64,000 nt of DNA from Oligoflexia bacterium (GTDB lineage: Bacteria > Bdellovibrionota > Bdellovibrionia > JABDDW01), in NCBI GenBank assembly GCA_016715815.1, contig JADJXN010000001.1, positions 313,501-377,500 of the forward strand, given 5' to 3'. Made by a program: the position numbers and the translations under genes. The notes beneath the pieces were generated by a model. It did not search any database and was not told where the DNA came from. It worked only from the letters and a program-made list of their open reading frames with translations. This document shows, piece after piece, positions 25,557 to 33,591 of this stretch. The first letter of the stretch is position 1. Each line of letters starts with the position of its first letter.

Positions 25557-28500
25557 TTAAACTTTTGATATTTATTATAATTATTTCAATAGCTCAGGTT
25601 GCAGACGCCGCTCCTAAGAAAAGAAAAAAAACTGTCAGTGAGATGCTTCAAAATATTGCTTCTAAGGATAGAGGTGGCAATGTTGTTATTAAAAAGAAAA
25701 GCTATGTGATTCCAGCAACTCAACTTCCGGGGCAAAGCCGAGTTATGCTTAAAGAAGTTAAACCGCCAAAGAGTAGTGATTTATTAGAAGATAGCTCAGA
25801 TGAAGCAAAGCTTGAAAAAATAACCGATGAAGGAATCGCAGAGCTTTACAGTTTATCTCAAAAATATTCTAAAAGTAAAAACCGTGGCCAATTATGGCTT
25901 AGGCTAGCAGAGCTTTATGTAGAAAAAGCAAAATATATCGAGCTTAGAATACAAAGAACCTATGACGAGCGTCTAGAAAAGTATCAGCAAGGTAAGGGTG
26001 CTAAGCCCTCATTAGATTTATCAAAGTCAAGAGAGTATAACTCAAAGGCAATAAAGCTTTATGAATGGTTTTTAAGAGATTATCCAAAAGACTCAAGAAC
26101 AGATCAGGCTCTTTTCTTTTTAGGTTACAACTACATGGAGATGGGGCAGGTTAAAAAGGGATCAGGTTTTTACGAAAGGCTTACAAAGCAATTTCCAAAA
26201 TCTCCTTATATTGGTGAGGCTTATTTTGCACTAGGTGAATATTATTTTGAAAATAATAAGTGGTCAAAGGCCTTTGGTTATTATGGGCAAGTTTTAAAAA
26301 ATAGAAGAGCACGCTTATATACCTTTGCGCTCTATAAACAGGCTTGGTGTTTATACAGAATGGAAAAACCAAGATCAGGCCTTAAACTTTTAGAAGATGT
26401 TGTAAAGCTTAGCCGTAGCGGTTCTCAAACAAGCGATGAGGGTGCGGGAATGAGAGCTGTTAGTAGAATTAGGCTTGGTAGTGAGGCACTAAAAGATATT
26501 GTTTTATTTTACGGAGATGGTGGTAACTACAAGCAAGCAAGTGATTATTTTTTAGATATAGGTGGTGCAACGGCACAGTATCCAATGCTTGAAAAGTTAG
26601 CCTATTACTATAGTGACCAAGGTAAAAAACAAGAGGCTCAGTATGTGTTTAAACAATTGCTAGATAAAAACCCAACTGCACCTAAGGCATTTAACTACCA
26701 ATACCAAATTGTACAAAATTTTTCTGGAACAAAAAACCAAGCTGCGTATAAAGCAGAACTATTTACATGGATTGATGATTATGGTCCTGATAGTGATTGG
26801 GCAAGGGCGAATCGCTCAGATGCAAAACTGATGGAAGACGCTTTTTTGCTCAGAGAATCTGCATTAAGAAATTTTACTCTCATGCTTCATAAAAATGCAC
26901 AAAATAATCAAAAAAAATCTGACATGAATCAAGCTAAAGAAGGCTATGCACTTTATCTTTCCAAATTTTCCCAAGCAGCAAAAGTAAACGAGATGCGCTT
27001 TTTTTACGCTGAGCTACTTTACATGATGGGAGATTATCTTGAAGCAGCAAAAGAATATAAGTTTGTGGCTGAGCAAGATAAAAAAGGTCAGTATTATGAA
27101 TCTTCGGTGCTTAATACACTTCTGTCTTTAGAAAAAACTTTAAAAACCGATGCTCAAATAAAACAAATTGCAGGGGATAATTTAAAGCAAATTGAATTTG
27201 ATGAGGCTGAGAAAAATTTTGAAATTGCATCTGAGCAGTACATAAAAACATTTCCAAGAGGTGAAAAACTAGCTGACGTTAAATTTAAAGTAGCACGTTT
27301 ATACTACAGTTATAATCAATTAGATGAGGCTATGAGGCGCTTTAGAGACATTATAGCTCAACACTCAAAAACGCCCTATGCAGTGTATTCAGCAAATTTA
27401 ATTTTAGATATTCATAACCTTAGAAAAAATTATGATCAACTTTCCAAAGAAGGTCTTTCTTTAATGAGAAACAATGATCTTACTCAACAAGGTTTTCAAG
27501 CGGATGTAAAAGACCTTGTAGAAAGAGCAAGCTTTAAAAAAGCACAAGACTTAGAAGTTTCTAAGAACTATACTGAATCTGCAAAGGCATTTTCAGAGTT
27601 TTCAAGAAATTATCCACGCAGTCCACTAGCTCCCTCGGCCAGTTATAATTCAGCAATTAACTATGAAAGAGCAGGGCAAATTCCAGCAGCCATTGTGATG
27701 TACAAAAAAGTTCTTGGTGCCCCTTCAAAAGGGAATGAAAAAATAAAAGAAAAAACTACTTTACTCTTAGCAAGGCTCTATGAGCAAACAGGTCAATATG
27801 AAAGTGCTGCCATTTTATTTGAAAGAGCAGCGGCGGAGAAGCAAAATTCAAAAATTTCAGCAGAGCTTTATTACAATGCAGCAGTTATTTGGGAAGGTTT
27901 AAAAGAATACTCAAGATCCATTACAAATTATGAAAAATATTTTGATAGTTCAAAAAAGAGAGATAGAACCCATGTGCTTTATACAATTGCAAAAATTAGA
28001 GAAAAAAAGGGACAGCTGCAATTAGCACAAGATGCATATGAAAAATTTTATTCAAGTGGTGATAGTGATGAGGATAAAATTGTAGAGGCTGTTTTTAAAG
28101 TGGCAGATATAAATGCAAAACGTGGAAAGAAAGATTTGGCCAATAAGGGTTACTATAGAACTATAGCTGCACAAAAGAAGTTTGGTCAAAAAGGAGCGGC
28201 TTGGGCAGCTGAGGCTAAGTTTAGGCTTTCAGAGCAAATATATTATGATTTAACATCTCTAAGAATTCCAGCAAACCCCAAAAAACAGGGTGAAGTTATA
28301 AAAGAAAAATTAAACCTCTTAACAAGGCTGAGTAACAATCTCACAGAAGTTATTAGGTATGATGAGGGAAATATGGTCATTGCATCCCTTGCTACTCTAG
28401 GACGTGCTTATGCTCATATGAGCCAAGCTATTTACTCCGCTCCTCTTCCCAAAGGGCTTAATTCTCAAGAAATGGAAGAGTATAAAAAAGGTGTTGATTC

Positions 28501-28699
28501 TGTCGCAAGACCTCTTAATGACAAGGCTACAGAGAATTATTTAGCAGCCATTGATAAGAGTTATTCAATTAATTTTTATAATCAATGGACTGAGCAAGCC
28601 CTTGAGGCAATGTCTAAGAGGCAGCCTGAAAAATTTTCTGAGCCAAAAGAAATGGTCATACCAGTACTAAAAACAGATGATATGGGGATTTTGCAATGA
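25553..28699 (+). CDS. Large exported TPR-repeat protein (AglT/Glt-type)
   Basis: 1048 residues. The signal peptide MIKLLIFIIIISIAQVADA is followed by a basic segment, then many TPR/Sel1-like repeats with W/Y-G/A-Y-F-L spacing (for example DQALFFLGYNYMEMGQ, GEAYFALGEYYFENNKW, PSASYNSAINYERAGQIPAAIVMYKK). Such proteins form long periplasmic scaffolds. In Myxococcus the related AglT/GltE and GltI-type proteins belong to the Agl-Glt gliding complex. It overlaps the upstream and downstream genes by 4 bases, implying coupled translation and a stoichiometric complex. Confidence 0.78.
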   Translation: MIKLLIFIIIISIAQVADAAPKKRKKTVSEMLQNIASKDRGGNVVIKKKSYVIPATQLPGQSRVMLKEVKPPKSSDLLEDSSDEAKLEKITDEGIAELYSLSQKYSKSKNRGQLWLRLAELYVEKAKYIELRIQRTYDERLEKYQQGKGAKPSLDLSKSREYNSKAIKLYEWFLRDYPKDSRTDQALFFLGYNYMEMGQVKKGSGFYERLTKQFPKSPYIGEAYFALGEYYFENNKWSKAFGYYGQVLKNRRARLYTFALYKQAWCLYRMEKPRSGLKLLEDVVKLSRSGSQTSDEGAGMRAVSRIRLGSEALKDIVLFYGDGGNYKQASDYFLDIGGATAQYPMLEKLAYYYSDQGKKQEAQYVFKQLLDKNPTAPKAFNYQYQIVQNFSGTKNQAAYKAELFTWIDDYGPDSDWARANRSDAKLMEDAFLLRESALRNFTLMLHKNAQNNQKKSDMNQAKEGYALYLSKFSQAAKVNEMRFFYAELLYMMGDYLEAAKEYKFVAEQDKKGQYYESSVLNTLLSLEKTLKTDAQIKQIAGDNLKQIEFDEAEKNFEIASEQYIKTFPRGEKLADVKFKVARLYYSYNQLDEAMRRFRDIIAQHSKTPYAVYSANLILDIHNLRKNYDQLSKEGLSLMRNNDLTQQGFQADVKDLVERASFKKAQDLEVSKNYTESAKAFSEFSRNYPRSPLAPSASYNSAINYERAGQIPAAIVMYKKVLGAPSKGNEKIKEKTTLLLARLYEQTGQYESAAILFERAAAEKQNSKISAELYYNAAVIWEGLKEYSRSITNYEKYFDSSKKRDRTHVLYTIAKIREKKGQLQLAQDAYEKFYSSGDSDEDKIVEAVFKVADINAKRGKKDLANKGYYRTIAAQKKFGQKGAAWAAEAKFRLSEQIYYDLTSLRIPANPKKQGEVIKEKLNLLTRLSNNLTEVIRYDEGNMVIASLATLGRAYAHMSQAIYSAPLPKGLNSQEMEEYKKGVDSVARPLNDKATENYLAAIDKSYSINFYNQWTEQALEAMSKRQPEKFSEPKEMVIPVLKTDDMGILQ

Positions 28700-29556
28700 A
28701 AAACTTATTTGTTCTTTTAGCATTGGTATTTATTGCAAGTTGCTCAAGTGCACCTCAAAAAACAAAAGTTCCCACACCTCCCATTGTTGAAAGTGAAGAG
28801 CTTGAAGTGGGGTCAAAACTTGCTGATGAAGGTTTGGAGCAAAGTGAAGAGCCTGCCAAGGAGCCAGAAAAAGTAGAGCAAGACCAATATAAAAAATTAG
28901 CTCAAGCACTGATGAGTAAAAGTTTGAAGCAAACTCAGCGCCATGCATTTTCAATTTTAGCAAGAGACCCTAAAGACATAAAGGCGCTTAATGCTTTGGC
29001 AGTAGCGGCTATTGGTGAGTCTAAATATGATTTAGCAAGAATGTTTATAGCAAAAGTGCTTGAGCAAGATTCAAATAATTCTTCAGCATTTAATAACCTT
29101 GGTGTGGTTGAGTTAAAATCAGATAATTTAAGGGGAGCTCTTGTTAATTTTAAAAAAGCTATTTCTCTTAATTCAGACTCAGCAGCTGCTCATGCAAATT
29201 TGGGAGCTATTTATTTAAAATACAGAAATTACCAAAGTGCACTTTCATCTTTAAAAGAAGCTGTTGATAATGGAGACCAAAGTCCTGAAACTTATTCTAA
29301 TCTTGGTTTTGCATACAAAGGTCTAGGCAGATTTTCTAATGCTGAAGGTGCCTATGAAAATGCCTTAGCAAAAGATCCCAACAATACAGTCATACTGTTA
29401 AATTATGCAGCGCTTCTGGCTGAGCATGCAAAGCAGTTTGATAAGGCTTCAAAGCTAATAAATAAATTACGTTTTACTTCAAAAGATCCTGCTATAATTG
29501 AAAAAGCAAACCAGTTGTCTAAAAGTTTGGGGAGAGTCAATGGAAAGACTCCTTAA
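28696..29556 (+). CDS. TPR lipoprotein
   Basis: 286 residues. MKNLFVLLALVFIASC gives a lipobox (IASC) with lipidation at Cys16. An acidic Glu/Pro-rich linker runs to about residue 70. Then at least four canonical TPRs follow: KALNALAVAAIGESKYDLARMF, SSAFNNLGVVELKSDNLRGALV, AAAHANLGAIYLKYRNYQSAL and ETYSNLGFAYKGLGRFSNAE. Probably anchored to the outer membrane or inner-membrane outer face and binding the larger TPR proteins. It starts within the previous stop (ATGA). Confidence 0.85.
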   Translation: MKNLFVLLALVFIASCSSAPQKTKVPTPPIVESEELEVGSKLADEGLEQSEEPAKEPEKVEQDQYKKLAQALMSKSLKQTQRHAFSILARDPKDIKALNALAVAAIGESKYDLARMFIAKVLEQDSNNSSAFNNLGVVELKSDNLRGALVNFKKAISLNSDSAAAHANLGAIYLKYRNYQSALSSLKEAVDNGDQSPETYSNLGFAYKGLGRFSNAEGAYENALAKDPNNTVILLNYAALLAEHAKQFDKASKLINKLRFTSKDPAIIEKANQLSKSLGRVNGKTP

Positions 29557-29797
29557 TTTAATATTATTAATTTCAATTGGCATTTTTTCGGTGCCTAGTT
29601 TTGCTCAGTCAAAATCTCAAAAACGTACACAAGTAGATTTTGAAGACCAGCTTATTCAGGGTGATGTTAAAAAACCAGAGTTGTTTTATTTACTTAATAA
29701 AAAGCAATTTAATTTTGGAAAGCTTATTAAGCTAAGAGAAAATTTTGTGCCTGAAATGACAAAAACTGCAGAAGATATAGATAAATTGCAGAGGTAA
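29540..29797 (+). CDS. Small exported protein in Agl/Glt-like operon
   Basis: 85 residues from the ATG at 29540, chosen because GGGGAGAG lies just upstream and it gives a clean signal peptide (MERLLNLILLISIGIFSVPSFA). The mature part is about 60 residues, charged (FEDQLIQGDVKKPELFYLLNKKQFNFGKLIKLRENF), with no cysteines. It overlaps the end of the TPR lipoprotein gene by 17 bases and is 2 bases from the FHA gene. I do not know the family; its constant position in this operon type suggests a small periplasmic subunit. Confidence 0.65.
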   Translation: MERLLNLILLISIGIFSVPSFAQSKSQKRTQVDFEDQLIQGDVKKPELFYLLNKKQFNFGKLIKLRENFVPEMTKTAEDIDKLQR

Positions 29798-29799
29798 AA

Positions 29800-31734
29800 A
29801 TGAGTCAACAACCAGTTTTTTTAAGAGTTGTTAAAAATTCCAAACCTGTAGAGATGAAACAATTCTCTCAGGAGCAAATTATTATTGGAAGTGGTGGGGA
29901 TGCTAACCTTGTTATTCAAAATCCCCAAGTGTCACCCATACATGCTATGATTGAAGTACGAAATGGCAAATATTTTATCTGTGATTTAGGAACTGAGCAC
30001 GGAACTTTTATTAAAGGCCAAAAAATTGTAGAAACAGAAATAAAATCAGGTGAGGAATTTCAAATAGGGGATGTGACCATTGAATTTCATATCGGAGTTC
30101 CCAAGCCCCACGTAAAAGAAGAAAAGCAAGCAGTACCTAAGGCACCACCTGTAGCCCCTCCTCCAAAACCAAAAGCACAACCAACTCAGCCAAGCAAAGC
30201 TGCAGCGCAAGTGGCAGCAACTATTGGAGCTATGGGGCACGTGCATACACATCCAACTACAAATAAAAATAATAAAGCTAAAGGGACCTTTGCACCGCCA
30301 TCTTCAACAAATATAAAAACTTCTTTAAAGCCTACTCAAGGAAGTGCTGTTGAAGTAGTTGTGTTTTGGAAGGACAGAGTTTTAAATGCCTATCATTTTG
30401 GTAAAAATAAAATAGTTAAAGTAGGCTCTCACCCAGATAATGACATTATTTTACCAGTATTTGGAGCTGTGAGATTAAAACATCCTCTATTAAAAATTGA
30501 AAATACAGCAAAACTTATTTTAACACCTGATATGTCAGGGGAAGTTGTTAGAAAAGATGGCTCAAAAGTAAAAATTGAAGATATTAAAAAAAGTGGTGGC
30601 CTTGAAAAAGTAGGCTCCCACTATGTTTTTGAATTAAAACAAAATGAATTAGTCACAGTTTATTTTGGTGAAGGTGTTGAGCTTATTATTCGCTATGTAA
30701 GTGCAACCAGTAAAATCAAGATTGCTCCAATTATAAATATGACAGTTAACCAATTAACTTGGCTGATTGTTATGATGTTAGCAGCCTTCTTGTTTTTGTT
30801 TTATGTGTTTTTATATGCGCCTGAGCCACCTGAAAAAATAGAAGAGGAAACCATACCACCAAGAAAAGCTCAGTTTTTTTATAAAAGACCAGTTGAGGAA
30901 ATTACCCCTGTTGAAGTGGCTCCGAAAAATGCCCAAGAAACTATTATAGATAAAGAAGTAGCCCCTGCACGTGGTGAAGAGGGGGCGGCGCCTGAGGCAA
31001 AACCAAATCAATCTCAAAGTAATAAGCAAATTCTAACAGCTGATAAAGCTGGAAAAGACAAAGGAATTCAAAAAGCCCAAGGAAGTGCGGCCGGAGGAGC
31101 TAGTAAAAATAAAGATGTTTCAAAATCCGGAGTGTTGGGTGTTTTTGCAACTAAAGGTGTGCAGGAGCAATTATCCAAAGCTTACCAGGGCTCAGGCAAT
31201 GTTGCTGGAGTGAGTGCTGGAGCTACCGGAAGTGGAAGTGAAGCAGCAGGTGCTGGGATTACAACGGGTGCAGGCTTAAAAGAAGTTGGCATGGGTGGAC
31301 AAGGCACAGCCACAGTTGGAATCGCGGGACCAAAAACAAAAGGCCGCGGGGGTGGAGTACAAGGTTATGGAACAGGCCCACTGGGAGCTAAAAAGAATGC
31401 AACTATTCTTGCAGGTGGTGATGATATGACCGCTACAGGCGGCATTGATAAAGAAGCTATAAGACGAGTGGTTTTAAATAATATTAGACAAATTAAAGCT
31501 TGCTATGAAAAGGGCTTAAACAAAGATCCTGGTTTATACGGAAAAATTACCATTCAGTGGAGTATTGGCGCTGGAGGTAAGGTATTAGATGCAGGCGTAA
31601 AAAACTCAACAATGAATAGTAGTGAAGTAGAAAATTGCGCAGTAACGAGACTTAAATCATGGAAATTTCCTGAGCCTCCAATAAATGAGATAGCTGTGGT
31701 GAGCTTCCCATTTGTATTTCAGGCACAGGAGTAA
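29800..31734 (+). CDS. FHA-transmembrane-AgmX/PglI C-terminal protein (GltG/GltJ-like)
   Basis: 644 residues. An FHA domain at 8-98 (IIGSGGDANL, SPIHAMIE, HGTFIKG) is followed by a P/K/A-rich linker. A second FHA-like domain lies at about 185-300 (FGKNKIVKVGSHPDNDIILPVF). One membrane helix is at about 320-342 (LIVMMLAAFLFLFYVFL), then a long Gly/Ala-rich periplasmic linker. The C-terminal 95 residues (IRRVVLNNIRQIKACYEKGL to WKFPEPP, VVSFPFVF) match the AgmX/PglI/TonB-like domain. This layout connects a cytoplasmic phospho-signal to the envelope, as in GltG/GltJ of M. xanthus, and would be driven by the TolQR motor downstream. Confidence 0.88.
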   Translation: MSQQPVFLRVVKNSKPVEMKQFSQEQIIIGSGGDANLVIQNPQVSPIHAMIEVRNGKYFICDLGTEHGTFIKGQKIVETEIKSGEEFQIGDVTIEFHIGVPKPHVKEEKQAVPKAPPVAPPPKPKAQPTQPSKAAAQVAATIGAMGHVHTHPTTNKNNKAKGTFAPPSSTNIKTSLKPTQGSAVEVVVFWKDRVLNAYHFGKNKIVKVGSHPDNDIILPVFGAVRLKHPLLKIENTAKLILTPDMSGEVVRKDGSKVKIEDIKKSGGLEKVGSHYVFELKQNELVTVYFGEGVELIIRYVSATSKIKIAPIINMTVNQLTWLIVMMLAAFLFLFYVFLYAPEPPEKIEEETIPPRKAQFFYKRPVEEITPVEVAPKNAQETIIDKEVAPARGEEGAAPEAKPNQSQSNKQILTADKAGKDKGIQKAQGSAAGGASKNKDVSKSGVLGVFATKGVQEQLSKAYQGSGNVAGVSAGATGSGSEAAGAGITTGAGLKEVGMGGQGTATVGIAGPKTKGRGGGVQGYGTGPLGAKKNATILAGGDDMTATGGIDKEAIRRVVLNNIRQIKACYEKGLNKDPGLYGKITIQWSIGAGGKVLDAGVKNSTMNSSEVENCAVTRLKSWKFPEPPINEIAVVSFPFVFQAQE

Positions 31735-31763
31735 AAAGTAAAACCAGAAGGGGGTTTACAACT

Positions 31764-32423
31764 ATGCAGCCAACACCAGAGACTGGAAATTTTATTATAG
31801 AAGCCTTTAGAGGCGGAGGATGGGGTATGTACCCTATTGCTATAATATTTGTATTAACAATTTATCTTATTATTGAGCGCTATATTGCCTTAAGAAGCCT
31901 CTCAGTAGATAAGGAAGATTTTAATGAAAAAATATTTGGAATGGTTTTAAGAGGCGATATTCGTCAAGCCATTACATTTTGTGATAGTAGACCAGCGCCA
32001 CTAACAAACACTTTAAAAGCAGGCTTGGTACAAGTAGTAAACCGCCGTCCTGATGAAGAAGTGCAAGTGGCAATGGATGGAGCCGCGCTAAAGGAAATGC
32101 CCAGGCTTGACGGCTGGACAAGTTATTTAGCCGTGTTTGCCAACGTTGCAACACTTTTGGGTCTACTTGGAACCATTGCGGGTTTAATTACATCTTTTAG
32201 AGCGGTTACATTTGCAGATCCTGCTCAGAAAGCAACACTTCTATCAGCAGGTATTTCTGAAGCGATGAACTGTACCGCTTTTGGTTTGATTGTCGCTATC
32301 CCTGCATTAATGGCTTATGGTTATTACCAAACAAGAATTCAAAGATTAGTTAATGATATGAATGAAAGTAGCGTTAACGTTATGAATTTAATTGTTTCTA
32401 ACCGAGATAAAATTAAAGACTAA
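31764..32423 (+). CDS. MotA/TolQ/ExbB proton-channel subunit (AglR-like)
   Basis: 219 residues. Three membrane helices: about 20-42 (MYPIAIIFVLTIYLIIERYIA), 120-145 (VFANVATLLGLLGTIAGLITSF) and 165-190. The signature LLGLLGTIAGLITSFRAV is the TolQ/ExbB core. With the two TolR proteins that follow it forms a proton-driven stator. In M. xanthus the equivalent is AglR with AglQ and AglS. GAAGGGGG upstream provides the ribosome-binding site. Tol-Pal components (TolA, TolB, Pal) are absent here, favouring an Agl-type rather than Tol-Pal role. Confidence 0.92.
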   Translation: MQPTPETGNFIIEAFRGGGWGMYPIAIIFVLTIYLIIERYIALRSLSVDKEDFNEKIFGMVLRGDIRQAITFCDSRPAPLTNTLKAGLVQVVNRRPDEEVQVAMDGAALKEMPRLDGWTSYLAVFANVATLLGLLGTIAGLITSFRAVTFADPAQKATLLSAGISEAMNCTAFGLIVAIPALMAYGYYQTRIQRLVNDMNESSVNVMNLIVSNRDKIKD

Positions 32424-32434
32424 GGAAATAAAAG

Positions 32435-32911
32435 ATGTATACACCAGACGGTACAAAGCAAGGCGGAAAACGAGAAATAGATGTTGAGCTAAATCTTGTT
32501 CCCTTCATTGATTTAATGAGCACTTGCATATGCTTTCTCTTGATCACCGCAGTTTGGACACAAGTTTCTATGATCCAAATTGGTAGCTCCATATATGGTA
32601 AAAAAACAAGTACAGGCCAAGTAGAGCAGCCAACAAGAGAGCAGGTGAACTTAAAAATTGATATTAGCCGACAAGGTTACACCGTCAGGATTGGTAAACA
32701 ATCTTTAAAAATTCCTAAAGTGGCAGATCAGTTTGACCAGGCAGCTCTTATGAATGAGCTTAAAAATATTAAAGCAAGATACCCAGAAAAATCAGATGGT
32801 ATTATTAGTCTTACTGATGAAATTAAATATGATGAGTTGATTAAGGGTATGGATTCATTGATGCTATCAGGGTTTCCTGAAATAGCTATTGCCACCCAAG
32901 GCATTAATTAA
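32435..32911 (+). CDS. ExbD/TolR-type stator subunit 1
   Basis: 158 residues. One membrane helix near the N-terminus, LNLVPFIDLMSTCICFLLITAVW, carries the conserved channel Asp in VPFIDLMS. The periplasmic domain is about 115 residues, ending YDELIKGMDSLMLSGFPEIAIAT, the usual TolR/ExbD close. It follows the TolQ gene by 11 bases. It probably pairs with the second TolR in a 5:2-type stator, as in AglQ/AglS. Confidence 0.9.
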   Translation: MYTPDGTKQGGKREIDVELNLVPFIDLMSTCICFLLITAVWTQVSMIQIGSSIYGKKTSTGQVEQPTREQVNLKIDISRQGYTVRIGKQSLKIPKVADQFDQAALMNELKNIKARYPEKSDGIISLTDEIKYDELIKGMDSLMLSGFPEIAIATQGIN

Positions 32912-32917
32912 AGAAAA

Positions 32918-32948
32918 GCCTGAGAGGCCAGAGGCCTCGGGCTCGACA
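32918..32948 (+). repeat. GC-rich hairpin repeat, copy A
   Basis: A 31-base GC-rich element with an exact palindrome GAGGCC-AGA-GGCCTC in the gap between the two tolR genes. Two more copies (58765-58794 and 58797-58828) lie in the pilP-pilQ gap. All share the frame GCCT...GAGG...CGGGC...GACA and stand immediately before the ribosome-binding site of the next gene. It lacks a T run, so it is not a terminator. Confidence 0.75.
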
Positions 32949-32959
32949 AGGAGAAACAG

Positions 32960-33553
32960 ATGCCCATTTATGTTCCAGGAAAAAGAGACCCGAGGCATAA
33001 AAATAGAATTATTATTGCAAAGCGAATGATTGTTACAGGTTTAAGCCTAACATCAATGGTTGATATGTTTACTATTCTTGTGGTGTTTTTGCTTCAAAAT
33101 TACTCTTCAACTGGTGAAATTTTAAATATTCCCAAAGATGTTCATTTACCAAAAGCAAGCTCTGTAAAAGAATTAAAACCAGCTCATGTGGTGACTGTTA
33201 CAACTGATAGTATAGTACTGGATAACAACACCATTGCAGATTTAGCACAAGTTAAAGCTCAAAAAGATTGGATGATCCCTTCTTTAAGAGAAAGCCTTGT
33301 GGCGGCTCTTCAGCAAGATGAAATTAATTATAAAAAGGCACTTTCTGACAGAGTTAAAGAAGCCATACCTTTAGGGGTAAAAAAAGAAGTTCCAGCTCAG
33401 GAGAGCTTAAAAAAGATTACAGTACAGGCAGATAAAGAAATGGATTTTTTAACCATTAAAAAAGTCATGTTCACTGTAACTGAAGCAGGGGCTGAAGAAA
33501 TTAATTTTGCCGTTATGAAAAAGGTTGAAGAAAACGCAGTTCAAGCTAATTAA
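32960..33553 (+). CDS. ExbD/TolR-type stator subunit 2
   Basis: 197 residues. The N-terminal helix is LTSMVDMFTILVVFLLQNY, with the channel Asp in SMVDMFT. The longer periplasmic part is charged (VKELKPAHVVTVTTD...) and ends with a short beta pattern EINFAVMKKV. ATG at 32960 with AAGGAG upstream, directly after repeat copy A. Last gene of the Agl/Glt/Tol-like operon; a strong hairpin follows. Confidence 0.9.
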   Translation: MPIYVPGKRDPRHKNRIIIAKRMIVTGLSLTSMVDMFTILVVFLLQNYSSTGEILNIPKDVHLPKASSVKELKPAHVVTVTTDSIVLDNNTIADLAQVKAQKDWMIPSLRESLVAALQQDEINYKKALSDRVKEAIPLGVKKEVPAQESLKKITVQADKEMDFLTIKKVMFTVTEAGAEEINFAVMKKVEENAVQAN

Positions 33554-33557
33554 AATA

Positions 33558-33580
33558 GGCGATGCCTTCCTGGCATCGCC
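33558..33580. terminator. Hairpin between convergent genes, probable bidirectional terminator
   Basis: A perfect 9-bp stem GGCGATGCC / GGCATCGCC with loop TTCCT lies between the ends of tolR2 (plus) and the coiled-coil gene (minus). The flanks are A/T-rich rather than pure T runs, so termination efficiency is uncertain. Confidence 0.65.
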
Positions 33581-33591
33581 GTAATTTACTA

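Noticed and set aside
32912..32959. GC-rich hairpin between the tolR genes as a terminator
   Set aside because: There is no T run, it is inside an operon, and similar copies occur in the pilP-pilQ gap.
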